From: Hypomyces perniciosus
Taxonomy: Eukaryota > Ascomycota > Sordariomycetes > Hypocreales > Hypocreaceae
Direction of reading: 5' to 3'
Assembly (NCBI GenBank): GCA_008477525.1
Contig: SPDT01000003.1
Location: 2,666,001 to 2,730,000 of the forward strand
Length of the DNA stretch: 64,000 bases
Part shown: positions 33,596-44,186 of the stretch, piece after piece
Position numbering within the stretch: position 1 is the stretch's first letter
Layout: each line of letters opens with the position of its first letter
Notes under the pieces: generated by a model
What the model was told of the DNA's origin: nothing
Databases searched by the model: none
The model's input: only the letters and a program-made list of their open reading frames with translations
Translations under genes and position numbers: made by a program

Positions 33596-34094
33596 TTATC
33601 GATGGGGGAACGCTTCCGGCAGTAGTGTTTGATCGTCATCTTCAAGTCCAAGCATCATATCAGGGTCCATCAATACCTCCGTGCCATGATGTGTCTTGCA
33701 GATGCGTTGAAGGAAGTTGATGAGCGAACAGGTGGTCTCGAAGATGGTGTTGACTGTTGAAGAGTTTATAGACAAGTCCACCGGGTTTCCGATGCACAAG
33801 TCGTGCGTGGCGCGGCAGATCCGGAGGTTGAGTTCGGCCAACTCTGCAATATTAGCTTCGAAAGCGACTCCGCCTGAAAGCATGTCCGTCGCAAAAGCTG
33901 CAACCGGGGGGATGCGGGGGAAAACCCGCCATTGCTCTATGGAATCGTCGCATCATTTGCCGCTCGAAATATATCCCAGTCACTCCCTATAGCATCGAAA
34001 AAGAATTCAGATTCGTGAGAATTATAGTCTGTAAGCCCGGGTATGGAAGAAATGGCTTCAAACTGGAGAGAAGTAGAAGAGGATGAATCGGAAG
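33596..34094 (-). pseudogene. 3' remains of a disrupted gene, perhaps a fungal transcription factor
   Basis: Two frames on the minus strand (34094-33937 and 33890-33596) look protein-coding: a Ser/Thr-rich part with FFFDAIGSDWDIFRAAND, and a helical part with NIAELAELNLRICRATHDL and VNTIFETTCSLINFLQRI. The spacing and the acidic SDWDIF motif recall the C-terminal regulatory region of Zn2Cys6 factors, but that is only a resemblance. The frames are separated by a stop and the 5' side runs directly into the hAT terminal repeat at 34095, so the gene appears to have been cut by the transposon. Confidence 0.4.
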
Positions 34095-37000
34095 CAGGCT
34101 GGCGATCCATTCCATTTCCATCCACGCAGCCTTAGCTGAGTGGATGGACGTCCATTTCAGTCAACGTGCAGTGGAATGGGTGGAATGGACGCCCAGAGCA
34201 GTCGCATGGAATGGATGGAAATGGAAATGGATGCGTGGATGGGGTTACCTAAATAGGAAAGGTATCGCGCTAATAGATTAGTTACTATATATAGTACTCA
34301 CCACAGTCACTGTAACCATCTCAATGATCACCAAGCAACAAAATTCATTATACAGGATATCTCTCTTATTATACATAATTAAAACAAGCACTTTCTTAAT
34401 GAGCCCAGGCTCTAGCCAGTGCGCTATAAATAAAGTCTAGAGAGGGATAGTACATACAATTCGCCCACCTGTTACTTCACGAGCTTCTATAAAGCTCAGT
34501 TCGGCAAGCGGATCGGTATCCGATAACTCAACCTCTTCAAGAAGCTTCTCCACACTTCGAATATATCCCCCACGAAGCCACGATCTCACCGTCTGCGTCA
34601 TTCCAATTGTACTAGCATCCAGATTTGCCCGGTCATCTCGAACCATTCTGCCGGCCGTAGAGAAAAGTCTCTCAACGTCAGCAGACATTGGAAGAGTAGA
34701 AAGAACATCAAGGGCCATCCGTGATAGGCGAGGATATTCCTCCCGTCTGTCGCACCAATAGCTGATGGGATCCAGGATCCTCTGATCCGATTTATGTACG
34801 TCTCGAAACCAATCGTTATATTCATCTCCCACAGCTGACGAAGCAGGAGTGAATGGCGACTGTAATAATGCCGGCGCCTGACGAGACTCCTCGCAGTACT
34901 CGTTGAAGGGATTTCGATAAGTTCGCTGCTTCTTCATAACCGGTTCTCGGTCTCGAGAAACGACCTGCGGATCGTATTGAGACCTATACAGCCCCTCCAC
35001 AAGGGACTTTGCAGTCTGGATCCATTCTGGGCGATCTGCCCATATGTCCTCAAAGTATCCCCAACGATATGCTGGATGAAGCGCGACAGCTGCATAATAG
35101 ACCGGTGTCTCATCAAGCCGCGAGTAGTACTCATCAAGTTTCTTCCAGCAGAGATTAATATTGACCTTGAAGTGCTCAGGGTCGGGATATCGATGAGCAG
35201 CGGCCTTATATACCTCCATTTTATTAAGCAGGTACTCGTAGCCAAACATAAGATCCCAAGAGCATCCATATGCTTTAGTATAGCCATACTTTCGCATCCG
35301 CTGTCGACCGTCACCTTCAAGGGTAATTAAAACATGCTCAAAATGTTGGAGGACCTCGTTAAAAAGAGCGATAATATTCCAATCCTTCTCATCGAGTTTG
35401 TTGTCATCCCTGAGACAAAGTGGCATTTCACTCCTCGACTTCTTTCCCCTTAAAATTGACCCTTCCCACTCGTTTTTCTGCCTATACCAGAGTTCTTCAA
35501 GGAAGTCCTTCAGGAGAAGAGCGCGTCGGATCATGTAAAGAGTAGAAAGCCAACGAGTTACCACATCAGTAATGACATCTAGAGGCTTTTTCGCTTGTAT
35601 TGTCGGATCCTCAGACTTCTCGAACGCGACCAACTGAAGAGACCGAAGGAGATTAGTTAGTAAGTCTGAACGATGAATCCAAACGACAAGGTTATGGAGT
35701 TTCCCAATAGGGCCTTTCCGTCTCCACATCTCATGGGCCTTCGCATTAAGCGCCTCATTTCCAAGGATATCATCCTCAAATGCCTCAGAGTCATGGCCAA
35801 AAAGCAGCGCTTTAACAGCAAGATTAAGGATATGGCCAAAGCAGCGTAATCGCCGGGTTTCTCCCTTAAAGCCCAGCGCTTTTCCGATTTCCTTCATCGC
35901 TGTATCGTTGTTGCTGGCGTTATCAAGTGTAAAGTATCCGACCTTCTGGGTTATATCATAGCTCCGAAGGATATCGACAACATGAGCAGCAATATTCTCC
36001 CCAGAATGACGATCGACAAGCTCTGGAAGTCCAAGGACAAGTTTTTGTGGCTGGCCAACGGTATCAAGAAAATAGCAAACGATTCCATATAGAGCATGGC
36101 GATTATTCGACCTCCAGCCATCGAACGCTATGTGAATCAGCCCTGGGGCTGCCGCCAACACTCGCTTTATTTCCTCTATGTTTTCTTCGTACACCTTAAG
36201 GATGCGTCTGCGAACGGTATCGTGGGTGATATGTGCCTCGGTCGTCTTCACGAGGGGATTGAGGTACTCGAAAACTGCGCGGAGGTACGGATCTTCGCTT
36301 TGTCGGAAGGAGGAATTACTGTTGATGATCCAACAGACTACCAAGCGCTGGAAGGCTAATCGATCAAAACGGCCGATGATCTGGTTGGCAATCTGCTGTT
36401 CTCGCGAGTTATATGTGTTCAGCTTCATCATCTCGGCGATATTCCTTGATGACGTATTCTCTTTTGCTTTACTTGGCGGCTTCCGCCTGCCTGAAGGATC
36501 CCAGATACTGTGGTCGGTCCAGAGGTGGATCTCTGCGTTCTGTGTGCCATTCGAGGCAGTCGAGTGAGGTTTTTGCTTACTACTCTTTACGCAGACCTTG
36601 CAAACCCATCGCCGCTTTGTATCATCGTCGCTCTTCTCGATATCGTAACCGAATTGCCATATCCATGACGATATGGATGCGCAACGCTGGGATTGAGTAT
36701 ACCCAGGGAAGTATTTCCAAGGGAAAAGGTCCCACAGGTTCTCCTGGTCCTCCTGGGCCTGTATCTGAGGATGCATAGGGTTAATAAATTATGCTTATGG
36801 CGATTCCATTAATAAAAAATTCATATACGAAGTACATAAAACCCTTTCTCCTAATAGAAGTTCAACGCGCCTGAACGCGGTAACTAAGAACGCGAAATCT
36901 CCACGCTCCTGGCTACCAAAAAAAAAAAATCTTCCATAATCACTACTAACATATGTAAGAGCAAAATGTATAGTGATTTGTTAGTGGTGACTTAAGTTTA

Positions 37001-37512
37001 GCGTCCCTCTAGTTTTATACTAGGCTAAGTGATGCAGGTATTTTTATAGCTTAACTTGATGCGAAAACCTGACAGTTATTACGGAGTACATAAATACAGT
37101 TTTTAAAAAAGATATTTATTATAATTGGAATAGAGTTGGCCTTTCTAGCAATATACTAAAATATATATAATAAGATTCATTTCTCTCTATATAGCTATAT
37201 ATTAAATGCATATAGATTTAGTTTCGTTTACCTACTCTTCCAATGATATATAGGGTATGTTGGCGGAGGGTCAGGTAGAACAAGCACGGAGTCTCTGGTA
37301 ATGATGTCACTGACTTGGGCAATGGTAAGTATACTATTTTAGGGTGATGATTAAGCGCCCCCCTGCTTCCATTTCCATCCACGGGACCCTTCCGTGGATG
37401 GATGGATTATGTAATGGCAGGCGCGATGGAATGGATGGAAATGGATGCACGGGCCATCCATTTCCATAAATGGACGCCCGTGGAAATGGACGTGGAATGG
37501 ATCGCCACCCTG
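34095..37512 (-). mobile_element. hAT-family DNA transposon, apparently complete
   Basis: The ends are inverted repeats: CAGGCTGGCGATCCATTCCA at 34095-34114 and, in reverse complement, CAGGGTGGCGATCCATTCCA at 37493-37512. CAGGG-type ends are typical of hAT elements. Both subterminal zones are dense in CCATCC/ATGGATGG words in both orientations, as expected of transposase binding sites. The 3.4-kb body carries one intact transposase gene. The 8-bp target duplication expected for hAT is not visible (ATCGGAAG on the left, AGTAACAC on the right), so one flank may have changed after insertion. Confidence 0.85.
34437..36776 (-). CDS. hAT transposase, 779 aa
   Basis: An uninterrupted 779-residue transposase. 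An N-terminal BED-type zinc finger is formed by Cys59, Cys62, His84 and His89. The catalytic core includes the first aspartate in HIAFDGWRSNN (about 219), the second in YFTLDNASNNDTAM (about 285) and the conserved RCFGHILNLA (about 311-320). The C-terminal dimerisation block is typical: YPRLSRMALDVLSTLPMSAD, ERLFSTAGR and RANLDAS. No stop or frameshift is seen, so the enzyme could be active if expressed. It excises and inserts the element by cut-and-paste. Confidence 0.9.
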   Translation of the reverse strand: MHPQIQAQEDQENLWDLFPWKYFPGYTQSQRCASISSWIWQFGYDIEKSDDDTKRRWVCKVCVKSSKQKPHSTASNGTQNAEIHLWTDHSIWDPSGRRKPPSKAKENTSSRNIAEMMKLNTYNSREQQIANQIIGRFDRLAFQRLVVCWIINSNSSFRQSEDPYLRAVFEYLNPLVKTTEAHITHDTVRRRILKVYEENIEEIKRVLAAAPGLIHIAFDGWRSNNRHALYGIVCYFLDTVGQPQKLVLGLPELVDRHSGENIAAHVVDILRSYDITQKVGYFTLDNASNNDTAMKEIGKALGFKGETRRLRCFGHILNLAVKALLFGHDSEAFEDDILGNEALNAKAHEMWRRKGPIGKLHNLVVWIHRSDLLTNLLRSLQLVAFEKSEDPTIQAKKPLDVITDVVTRWLSTLYMIRRALLLKDFLEELWYRQKNEWEGSILRGKKSRSEMPLCLRDDNKLDEKDWNIIALFNEVLQHFEHVLITLEGDGRQRMRKYGYTKAYGCSWDLMFGYEYLLNKMEVYKAAAHRYPDPEHFKVNINLCWKKLDEYYSRLDETPVYYAAVALHPAYRWGYFEDIWADRPEWIQTAKSLVEGLYRSQYDPQVVSRDREPVMKKQRTYRNPFNEYCEESRQAPALLQSPFTPASSAVGDEYNDWFRDVHKSDQRILDPISYWCDRREEYPRLSRMALDVLSTLPMSADVERLFSTAGRMVRDDRANLDASTIGMTQTVRSWLRGGYIRSVEKLLEEVELSDTDPLAELSFIEAREVTGGRIVCTIPL

Positions 37513-37899
37513 AGTAACACTACACGCAGCGAGTGCGGAGTATAAGATAAACAATGTACATAAATCCAGGCCACTCCACTAATAAAACTCATATTCCATA
37601 TCTATATACATACATATCTGTATATATTGCAATCAATCTGCGGTGCTGTAAAGAATGATGTTCTGTATGTATGTATGGCAACGCTATATTACAGTATTAG
37701 GCACGATTCCCACACATATCTACCACCGCCCACACAGTACCTTGATGAAACAACTCGGCCAGAAGTGGCTGCCTACGCTACTCACTGTATCTAGTCCATA
37801 AGTTGTTGAAAGATAAACATTCAGTCTGAAATAGGCCGTGCCACTGACATATAAGATCATCAAGACACCCACATACCTAACCTGAAGGCCATAAGCATC

Positions 37900-40800
37900 A
37901 TGAGCAATTGCAGCCATACTGGGTGGCTAAGGCTGTGGAAGAAAAATCACCAAATCATTCTTGAAACATCGGACCGGCCACGCCAGCTTCTCAAAGACAT
38001 TCAAAATGTAGACGAACCTGTCGGTGTCATCATTTTGATCGGCAGCCAGACCAAGTCTCTTGCTTTCTCCACTCTCGGTCTAGAATACGGTCATCTGGCG
38101 GGTCGAAAATGCCATGGAGAATACCATCTACAAGTTTCACACCTTCGAGCCAAAAGACCGATCATCGTCGGCGATGGTGATATACCCTCCCATAATAGAC
38201 TACCTAGATCGTGTAAGCTGCAACATTGCCATGAGACGGCTGATCAACCTTTTTTGGAGGAAAAATCGATAGCAAAAACGGTAGAGGCGCCCGACCACAT
38301 CTACCATAGGCTACTTTCTCCATTCGCAGATGTCGTCTGTATGTTTGTTGGGGACATTGGAGGCATCGACAGCGCTATACGCCGCCTGACGGCATGGGCC
38401 GACAAGGGTCAGTCATCGACGACGCCAATGCGCCCCGCATTGGTTCTTGTCGTAGCAAGGGGACAGAAAAAGCCGATGCTGAGTGCCATCAACGCTGTGT
38501 CGCTTGGGGATCATTTTCGGCGCATCCGCGTCGTAACCATCTACAATAACACTCGTGGATTGAGATCAAAGAGAGTGCAATCGAAGATGTGCCAGCCTCT
38601 CCGTAAAGAGCTTCTCAGGTCCTTGGATCTCGTCCAACACGACCGACTTGACTCAGGCTTGCTCTTTTCGGCACGTCATACCGCGGAATTCCTCCTTGCC
38701 GCCCCGGAGAGCGCCGTCAAGTCGCCATGGGAGCCGTTTGATTTCATCAAAATTTCGAGAGCGAAGATCCCCACTGCCTCGGACCTTTCGGCGCACCTTG
38801 TGGGCTTTCTAAAGCTAATTGATGATGCTGCTTTGTTGAAAAGTTTTGCAATCCCACTCATAGCCTCCAGTTTCATTGTAGACCAGTACCCCCCCGGAAT
38901 GCACTGTAAGCATGACAATCATGACTTGCAACCTCTTGGGCGTACTTAAAGCTAAATTGTCTGTTAGCTTTCAAACCCCAGGACGTTTTTCACACATTCT
39001 ATCACGACGCATGCATGCAAGTGAGCAAAGACCTGGAGACGTACCGAGAGGCGTCTAATCTTCCGAGACTCCCATTCGACCTAATCCCCATGATCCAAGA
39101 CGAAGTTACCAAGCAATTCCATCGATATAAAGAACTTCAATCGTCAAAGGATTTACATCTACAGAACCTGGCCCATCTATGCAGGCATAGCATCTTCCCG
39201 CTATCGGAAGAGTCATGCCTCAGCTGTCTGCGGCGCAGGCCCCAATACCGCCTCCCATGCGGGCATTGGATATGCCAGATATGCGTCAGGATCTTCCACT
39301 GTCCGAGTCCAGAAGACACTTGGCTGTTCTGCGTCGACAAATGCATCCTTTGTGGGGTCGACGCAGGCGACCTACGTATCCGTGTCAAACCAGACACCGC
39401 AACAGCTCGCGTGCTGAGCATCGACGGCGGGGGAACTCGAGGGCGAGCCCCCTTGGAATTTCTCCAGGTCTTGCAACACGTCGTCGCACTGCCGTATCCG
39501 GTGCAGCGAAATTTCGATATCGTATACGGGACAAGCTCTGGTGACTCGAGATATCCGATCCTGTGTTCTCTGACGAACGCAAGCTGACCACCACGACAGG
39601 TGCCATGACTGCTTGTGCGCTTTACATTAATGGCTGGCCCATCGAGAAATGTATCGAGTATTTCGAGTTATCGTCAAAGTTGGCGTTCGAGAAGCGCCAG
39701 TTGTTTCGACTCTTCATACGTTTGTTCGGGCATCTCCCCATCATATCGCCAGTTGTTCAGTTCGTAATCTCGTTGTTAGTAGACAGTAAGTATTCGGCCG
39801 AAAGGCTAGAGATGATACAGCAAGACGTTTACGGTCGGGACCGCGCCATCGTAGACTCCAAGGAAGCAAGTGAAATGGGCACATTGCTCGGCGTGACGCT
39901 CACTAGCACAGACGATACAAGCACCTTCGTCGTGACTAACTACAACGGAGCCGGGGAGCGCCGTGACAATAGCAGTAAGCATCACCGCATACGGGACGAT
40001 GAACACAAGCCTGACCACGTCCAGACTATAGCGTTCTCGACTCCAGCACTGGAATCCACAATGTACCTCTCTGGGAAATGTATGTTAAGCTTCAGAGAAA
40101 ATCCCCTCCCCTCCCTCATCCTCAGACATATAGCAGCGTGCTAAGTCAAAGCAGTCTTCGCTGTTGTACTGCAGCGCCATAGTAAGTCGATTATAAGCTC
40201 GTCCGTTAGGCATCCTGATGTTAAGCAGGGTTGGCAAAAGCTACTTTACTCCGCATCGCATTGAAGGTGTGGGGACCTTCCAAGACGGCGGTCTGACATT
40301 CAACAATCCTGCCTCAATTGCACTCAAAGAAGCAGCGGCCATCTTTCCAGCCGCGACGGAACCAAGCATTGGTGTCGCTGGGGACAGGCGCAACTTCGCC
40401 AAGTCATGATAGCGATGCACCGAGGCGCGCTTTGTGGAAAGACTCATTTCCGGCCCGACTGTCCCGTGCTTTTTGGAAACAGGGCGACTCTAGTGATGCT
40501 TGGAAACAGGGCGACTCTAGTGATGCTTGGAAACAGGGCGACTCTAGTGATGCTTGGAAACAGTTGATGGCCCACCAAAAATTGGGCGGCCGCGGGGAGT
40601 TTTTCCGGTTCGACATCGAGTTCAAGGCCAAGCAACCTGCCTTGGACGACGTAGAGGGTATGGGCGAAATCAGTAGAATCGCGCGAGAGGCCGCACTTGG
40701 ATCAGTCGCCATGGAAAAGCTCGCGAAATGCATTCGGGCCGAGCTGTTCCTTTTCGAACTAGACCCAGCTCATCCACCCCAGCTCGTATCTGGCAATTAC

Positions 40801-41193
40801 GAAGGCGTAGGCTACATTCTATGTCGCCTGCGAGCGGGAACAGCAGAATTCGATACGTTCATGCGTCAGCTACATCATGCCTGCGCTTCGTTCAGATGCC
40901 AAGGGCGAACACTGCCTGATAGTTTTCAAGTGTCTCCTCATGTGATGATAAATGATGATGGGAACTTTCGTCAAAGGGTAGCATTTCATTTACCGAGCCG
41001 ACAACACCAGCTTGAAATCAGTCTACAAGAAGGCCCGTCATCTATCTGCCACATTAGTGGTTCGCCTTTTACTCTTGAACGGCTAATTAGACAGCAAAAA
41101 CTTGATGCATACTTTGGCACAAGTGACCACCGGAAGCGGACGCGCGTAGATGATACAATGAAGCAGCAGCTGAAGCGTCAAAGGTTGCAGTGA
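37900..41193 (+). pseudogene. Patatin-like phospholipase with RING-like Cys cluster; one frameshift
   Basis: Exons 37900-38905, 38968-39540, 39600-39974, 40025-40079, 40152-40181 and 40241 onward all join in phase. The first ~330 residues are an unrecognised domain with VGVIILIG. A Cys/His-rich cluster, SCLSCL, LPCGHWICQIC and CVDKCILC, resembles a RING finger. The patatin domain has the oxyanion motif SIDGGGTRG, nucleophile GTSSG, NVPLWE, CTAAPYYFTP, and the catalytic aspartate in FQDGGL, so both catalytic residues are present. At about 40371 one extra base (ATTGGTG where ATTGTG fits) breaks the frame just before VSLGTG; the frame beyond stays open to 41193. Either a recent frameshift or a sequence error. 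Such proteins are thought to act in self-recognition or lipid signalling. Confidence 0.75.
40474..40563 (+). repeat. 27-bp tandem repeat coding for WKQGDSSDA
   Basis: Three perfect copies of a 27-bp unit (40474-40500, 40501-40527, 40528-40554) plus a partial fourth. They lie in the C-terminal region of the patatin-like gene, just after the expected VSLGTG motif. The unit is a multiple of three, so changes in copy number would not alter the frame. Perfect identity implies a recent expansion. Confidence 0.95.
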
Positions 41194-42069
41194 TTTGGAC
41201 ATTTTGCTGTGCCAGCACGCGACATTAACCACTGTTATGCATTCCTTATCCCACATCACGCTCTAGAGAAGAAAATATGCACCTTGCCTAGCTCTAACTA
41301 CCGAGAACCTTGAAAAATGTGCGAAAATGGATCGGCCAAGCAGGCCATATTTGCTAGGTTATAAATGTAATTGAGGATAGATGCCGGCCGGTGAATAAGA
41401 GTAGCCACCGACACGATGCGAGGGTCTAGGGTAAGCAACATGGACAAAGCAACCTCTGCTTACATAGTTGGGAACAAATACTGCAGCGGCGGCTAGGGCG
41501 TCAGGAGAACCAAGGGGCGTAAAGCACACATTTAATGACTACCTTTCTTAGCGGCTTTGATATATCAAGAATGATGTGTTTTGGGGGGGGTTTTGTTTAT
41601 AAATATCCATATACCTATATATATCGTTCTCTTGTCAGATTAACTGCTATAGCAAAAGTGTAGGCCTGCTGTGTTTCACAGTAGTAGTTTAAATAATGTT
41701 ATATACCTTATCCAACATCTTTTACCCTTTAGCTGCAAGAGAAAGACCCAAATGAAAAAAGAGTAGAACCACCCAGCCAGTAGTAACAGTAACATTTCTT
41801 CTAGCGGTACTCTGTAGTTTATGAGATCACCTACAACTTCTCTTCTTCACCATAAACACCAGCACCACTATAACTTGAGTAATCATGATGCTCAACAGCA
41901 AAAAGGCATTATAAAATCTTGTATAACGGATTTCAGTAGGTAACCCTACATTTTATGAACACAACCAAAGTGAGTCACTATTATCAAAACTTTAACCTGA
42001 GAAAACTAAAAGACCATAACCAATGTCGACTATCCTTTTTCTGGCCTGTTATTTTCCCCTAACTGAGCT
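41194..42069. other. Intergenic
   Basis: AT-rich with a G8 run near 41583 and no coding signal. A variant of the recurrent 9-mer (TACTCTGTA) is at about 41809-41817. Confidence 0.5.
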
Positions 42070-42432
42070 CTATAGAAAGGTACTCAATACTTCTATTGTT
42101 TCCTTTTTACACTTCTGCAGGCTCTCTTGAGCTCTATGTACGTTCCTATTTCTCTCTTGCACCCCAAGTAAAACTGCGTTCTCCTGGCTGGCAAGGGCAG
42201 CTAAGAATGAGGATGCTAACCGGATTGTGGCTTCGGCTTTCTCAACGCTCACTGCGAATCTTGCACTGGTTTGTTGGCTTTTCTTCCCGGCCATTCGAGC
42301 TTCGAGTTTCTTTGCCCGGTCGTCATTGGCACATTGGATTATCTGATCAGCTTTTGCTGTAACAAAGATTCGACGTTGACCTTTCGTAATGCGTCGGACA
42401 TTGTCGGGTAGTCGGATCCGTGGCATCTCCAT
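42070..42432 (-). CDS. Small basic coiled-coil protein, 120 aa, unknown
   Basis: An open frame of 120 residues with a basic start (RIRLPDNVRRITKGQRRIF) and a helical Ala/Glu/Gln-rich remainder. The coding strand and composition look protein-like, but no family is recognised and it may be the last exon of something larger or a transposon relic. Evidence is weak. Confidence 0.3.
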   Translation of the reverse strand: MEMPRIRLPDNVRRITKGQRRIFVTAKADQIIQCANDDRAKKLEARMAGKKSQQTSARFAVSVEKAEATIRLASSFLAALASQENAVLLGVQERNRNVHRAQESLQKCKKETIEVLSTFL

Positions 42433-43069
42433 AATGCCAGTCTAATTTTATTGTCCGCGGCGGAGATGTCGTTTTGTTTTAATTACAGAGAATAGACAAG
42501 TCATATAGGCATGGCCATCCCAATCAGGCTGTCACGACCGAATGCCACTAATGACCTAGATATTCTCGTTACGTTGCAGATTACTGTTCAGGTAGCTCCG
42601 CGCGTTGGGTGTGGCGTTGCCCTCCTAAACTCGGACGATGAGCTATTAGTAATTCAACCCGATCATCAGGGTGGTAATCTTAACAGTCAAGCTACCACTA
42701 AACACCTTGGTTACTGATGGAGTAAAGGTGCTCCCTAGCGGGGCCATTGCCGGCTCGGCGAGAACTTGTCTAATCATCTTCCGGTCTGTATCTATATAAA
42801 GGGCTCTATTGCTCTCCCATGTCTGGAAGCTAGCTGGCGACGGAGAAATGAGGCCAGGATGAGCAGCCGTTTCCAGTTTATACCTGCCCTTTAGAGCTTT
42901 TTGACGTACGTTGGCCTTTGCCTTTCATTCCGTTTCTTCCTGCCACTTTCCATTTTCCCTATTCACAACCCGGCTAAGTCCAACTCTTGCTCAAGAGCCA
43001 GATTCTGCTCCGTCTCCTTGCGGTTAAAGCACACTTCATAAGTGCAAGTATAGGAAAGGCACTCTCAAC
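42433..43069. other. Intergenic
   Basis: No supported gene; it probably includes the promoter of the bZIP-like gene at 43070. The short frame 42511-42717 has no recognisable feature. Confidence 0.4.
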
Positions 43070-43654
43070 ATGAAGATCAATTCTCTGCTCAATCCCGCGC
43101 CACAGTGGACAGCACCAGACCACACAGCATATGGGCAACTAATTGCAAGTGTCGGCGAACCTGCACTGTCCAGCCGATCCTCCCATGTTCAGCCTATTCA
43201 AAATTTCTGCCCTTACTACGACCACTATCAGGCAGGACGAACTGGACCTCTTGGGATTCACCAATCTCTGGGAACGGTATCCGAAAATCGCGATCAAACA
43301 GTTACTCTAACGAGACCGGACTCCCAACTGGGTGACCTTTACAGTCAACTACAGGCATTGAAAGGAATGAAATATCTCTATATGCTTCTGCCAGGAAATG
43401 AGGCACCAATTCAGGTTCCGATAGACCGTTCAAAGGCATCGAAGGAAATGGACCAGAAACGACGGCGTGGTGCTAGGGTGTCGACACGCTATCGCAATAG
43501 GCGAGCGGTACTGGTCGAGATTACCGAAAATAAAGAAAAGCTGCAACAGGTACTGCAGTAACTTGAGCATCTTGCACAGCTGAGGGATTTATACCAAGAT
43601 GAAATCGGCCGACTCAGGGATTTTTTGTGTCGGGTATTGGTGGTGGAGAGATAG
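43070..43654 (+). pseudogene. bZIP-like regulator with a nonsense codon
   Basis: The frame codes for a disordered N-terminus followed, at about residues 125-145, by a basic region (QKRRRGARVSTRYRNRR) resembling the RNAGASARFR-type basic domain of fungal bZIP-like factors. A coiled coil begins (EITENKEKLQQVLQ) and is cut by TAA at 43559-43561. The same frame then continues with LEHLAQLRDLYQDEIGRLRD to a TAG at 43652-43654, which is the expected rest of the zipper. A CAA-to-TAA change explains it. The truncated product would keep the basic region but lose most of the dimerisation helix. Confidence 0.6.
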
Positions 43655-44186
43655 CTGTCGCAGGAGCCGTTAATGCCGATGACAGGCAGTTATGGAAGGG
43701 AAATGAATATCACTGCGTAGGCCTGCGCTTTTTCACATAGGTGCCAATCGCCCCTTTCGTTTCGGTCCTTGTCATTTTGGTACGTACGTATTTAATATGA
43801 AATGGATGATTGCGTCAGTTTAACAGGTTTCGTGGCTCATATCATCGTATCTTAGATCCAACAATCGCAAGCCTCATTTACACAATCCCATTCCAGCAAT
43901 GATTCTTCTACTCTCAGCGGCTCCAAGTAAGCGTGATTAAGGAGAGGGAAGGATATATCTGGTTTCGTGTTGTCATGCGGAAGGAAAGCACAGAAGCGTG
44001 ATTGGTTCCGCCATCTGTACATAATCTTAATGATCTGAGCCTGCCTGCTTTAGCTATATTCCGCTACACCGGGTAGCTTTATTTCAGGGTGTTTCCTACC
44101 GTACAAGCACCTCGTACATGCGACTCCCTGATTGAACTATGGACGTTATAAGCTAGCGCTTGCTGGCAGTCGCCGGTATCTAGAGC
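43655..44186. other. Intergenic
   Basis: Between two genes that converge here. I searched it for a continuation of the Zn2Cys6 regulator (the WRSWASL-type block expected downstream) and found none. Confidence 0.4.

Noticed and set aside
40182..40240. Stretch reminiscent of a 5S rRNA core (GTCCGTTAGGCATCC then TTAAGC) inside the patatin gene
   Set aside because: It has a perfect GTAAGT donor and an AAAAG acceptor, and removing it joins CTAAPY-YFTP in frame, so it is an intron; the 5S likeness is short and partial.
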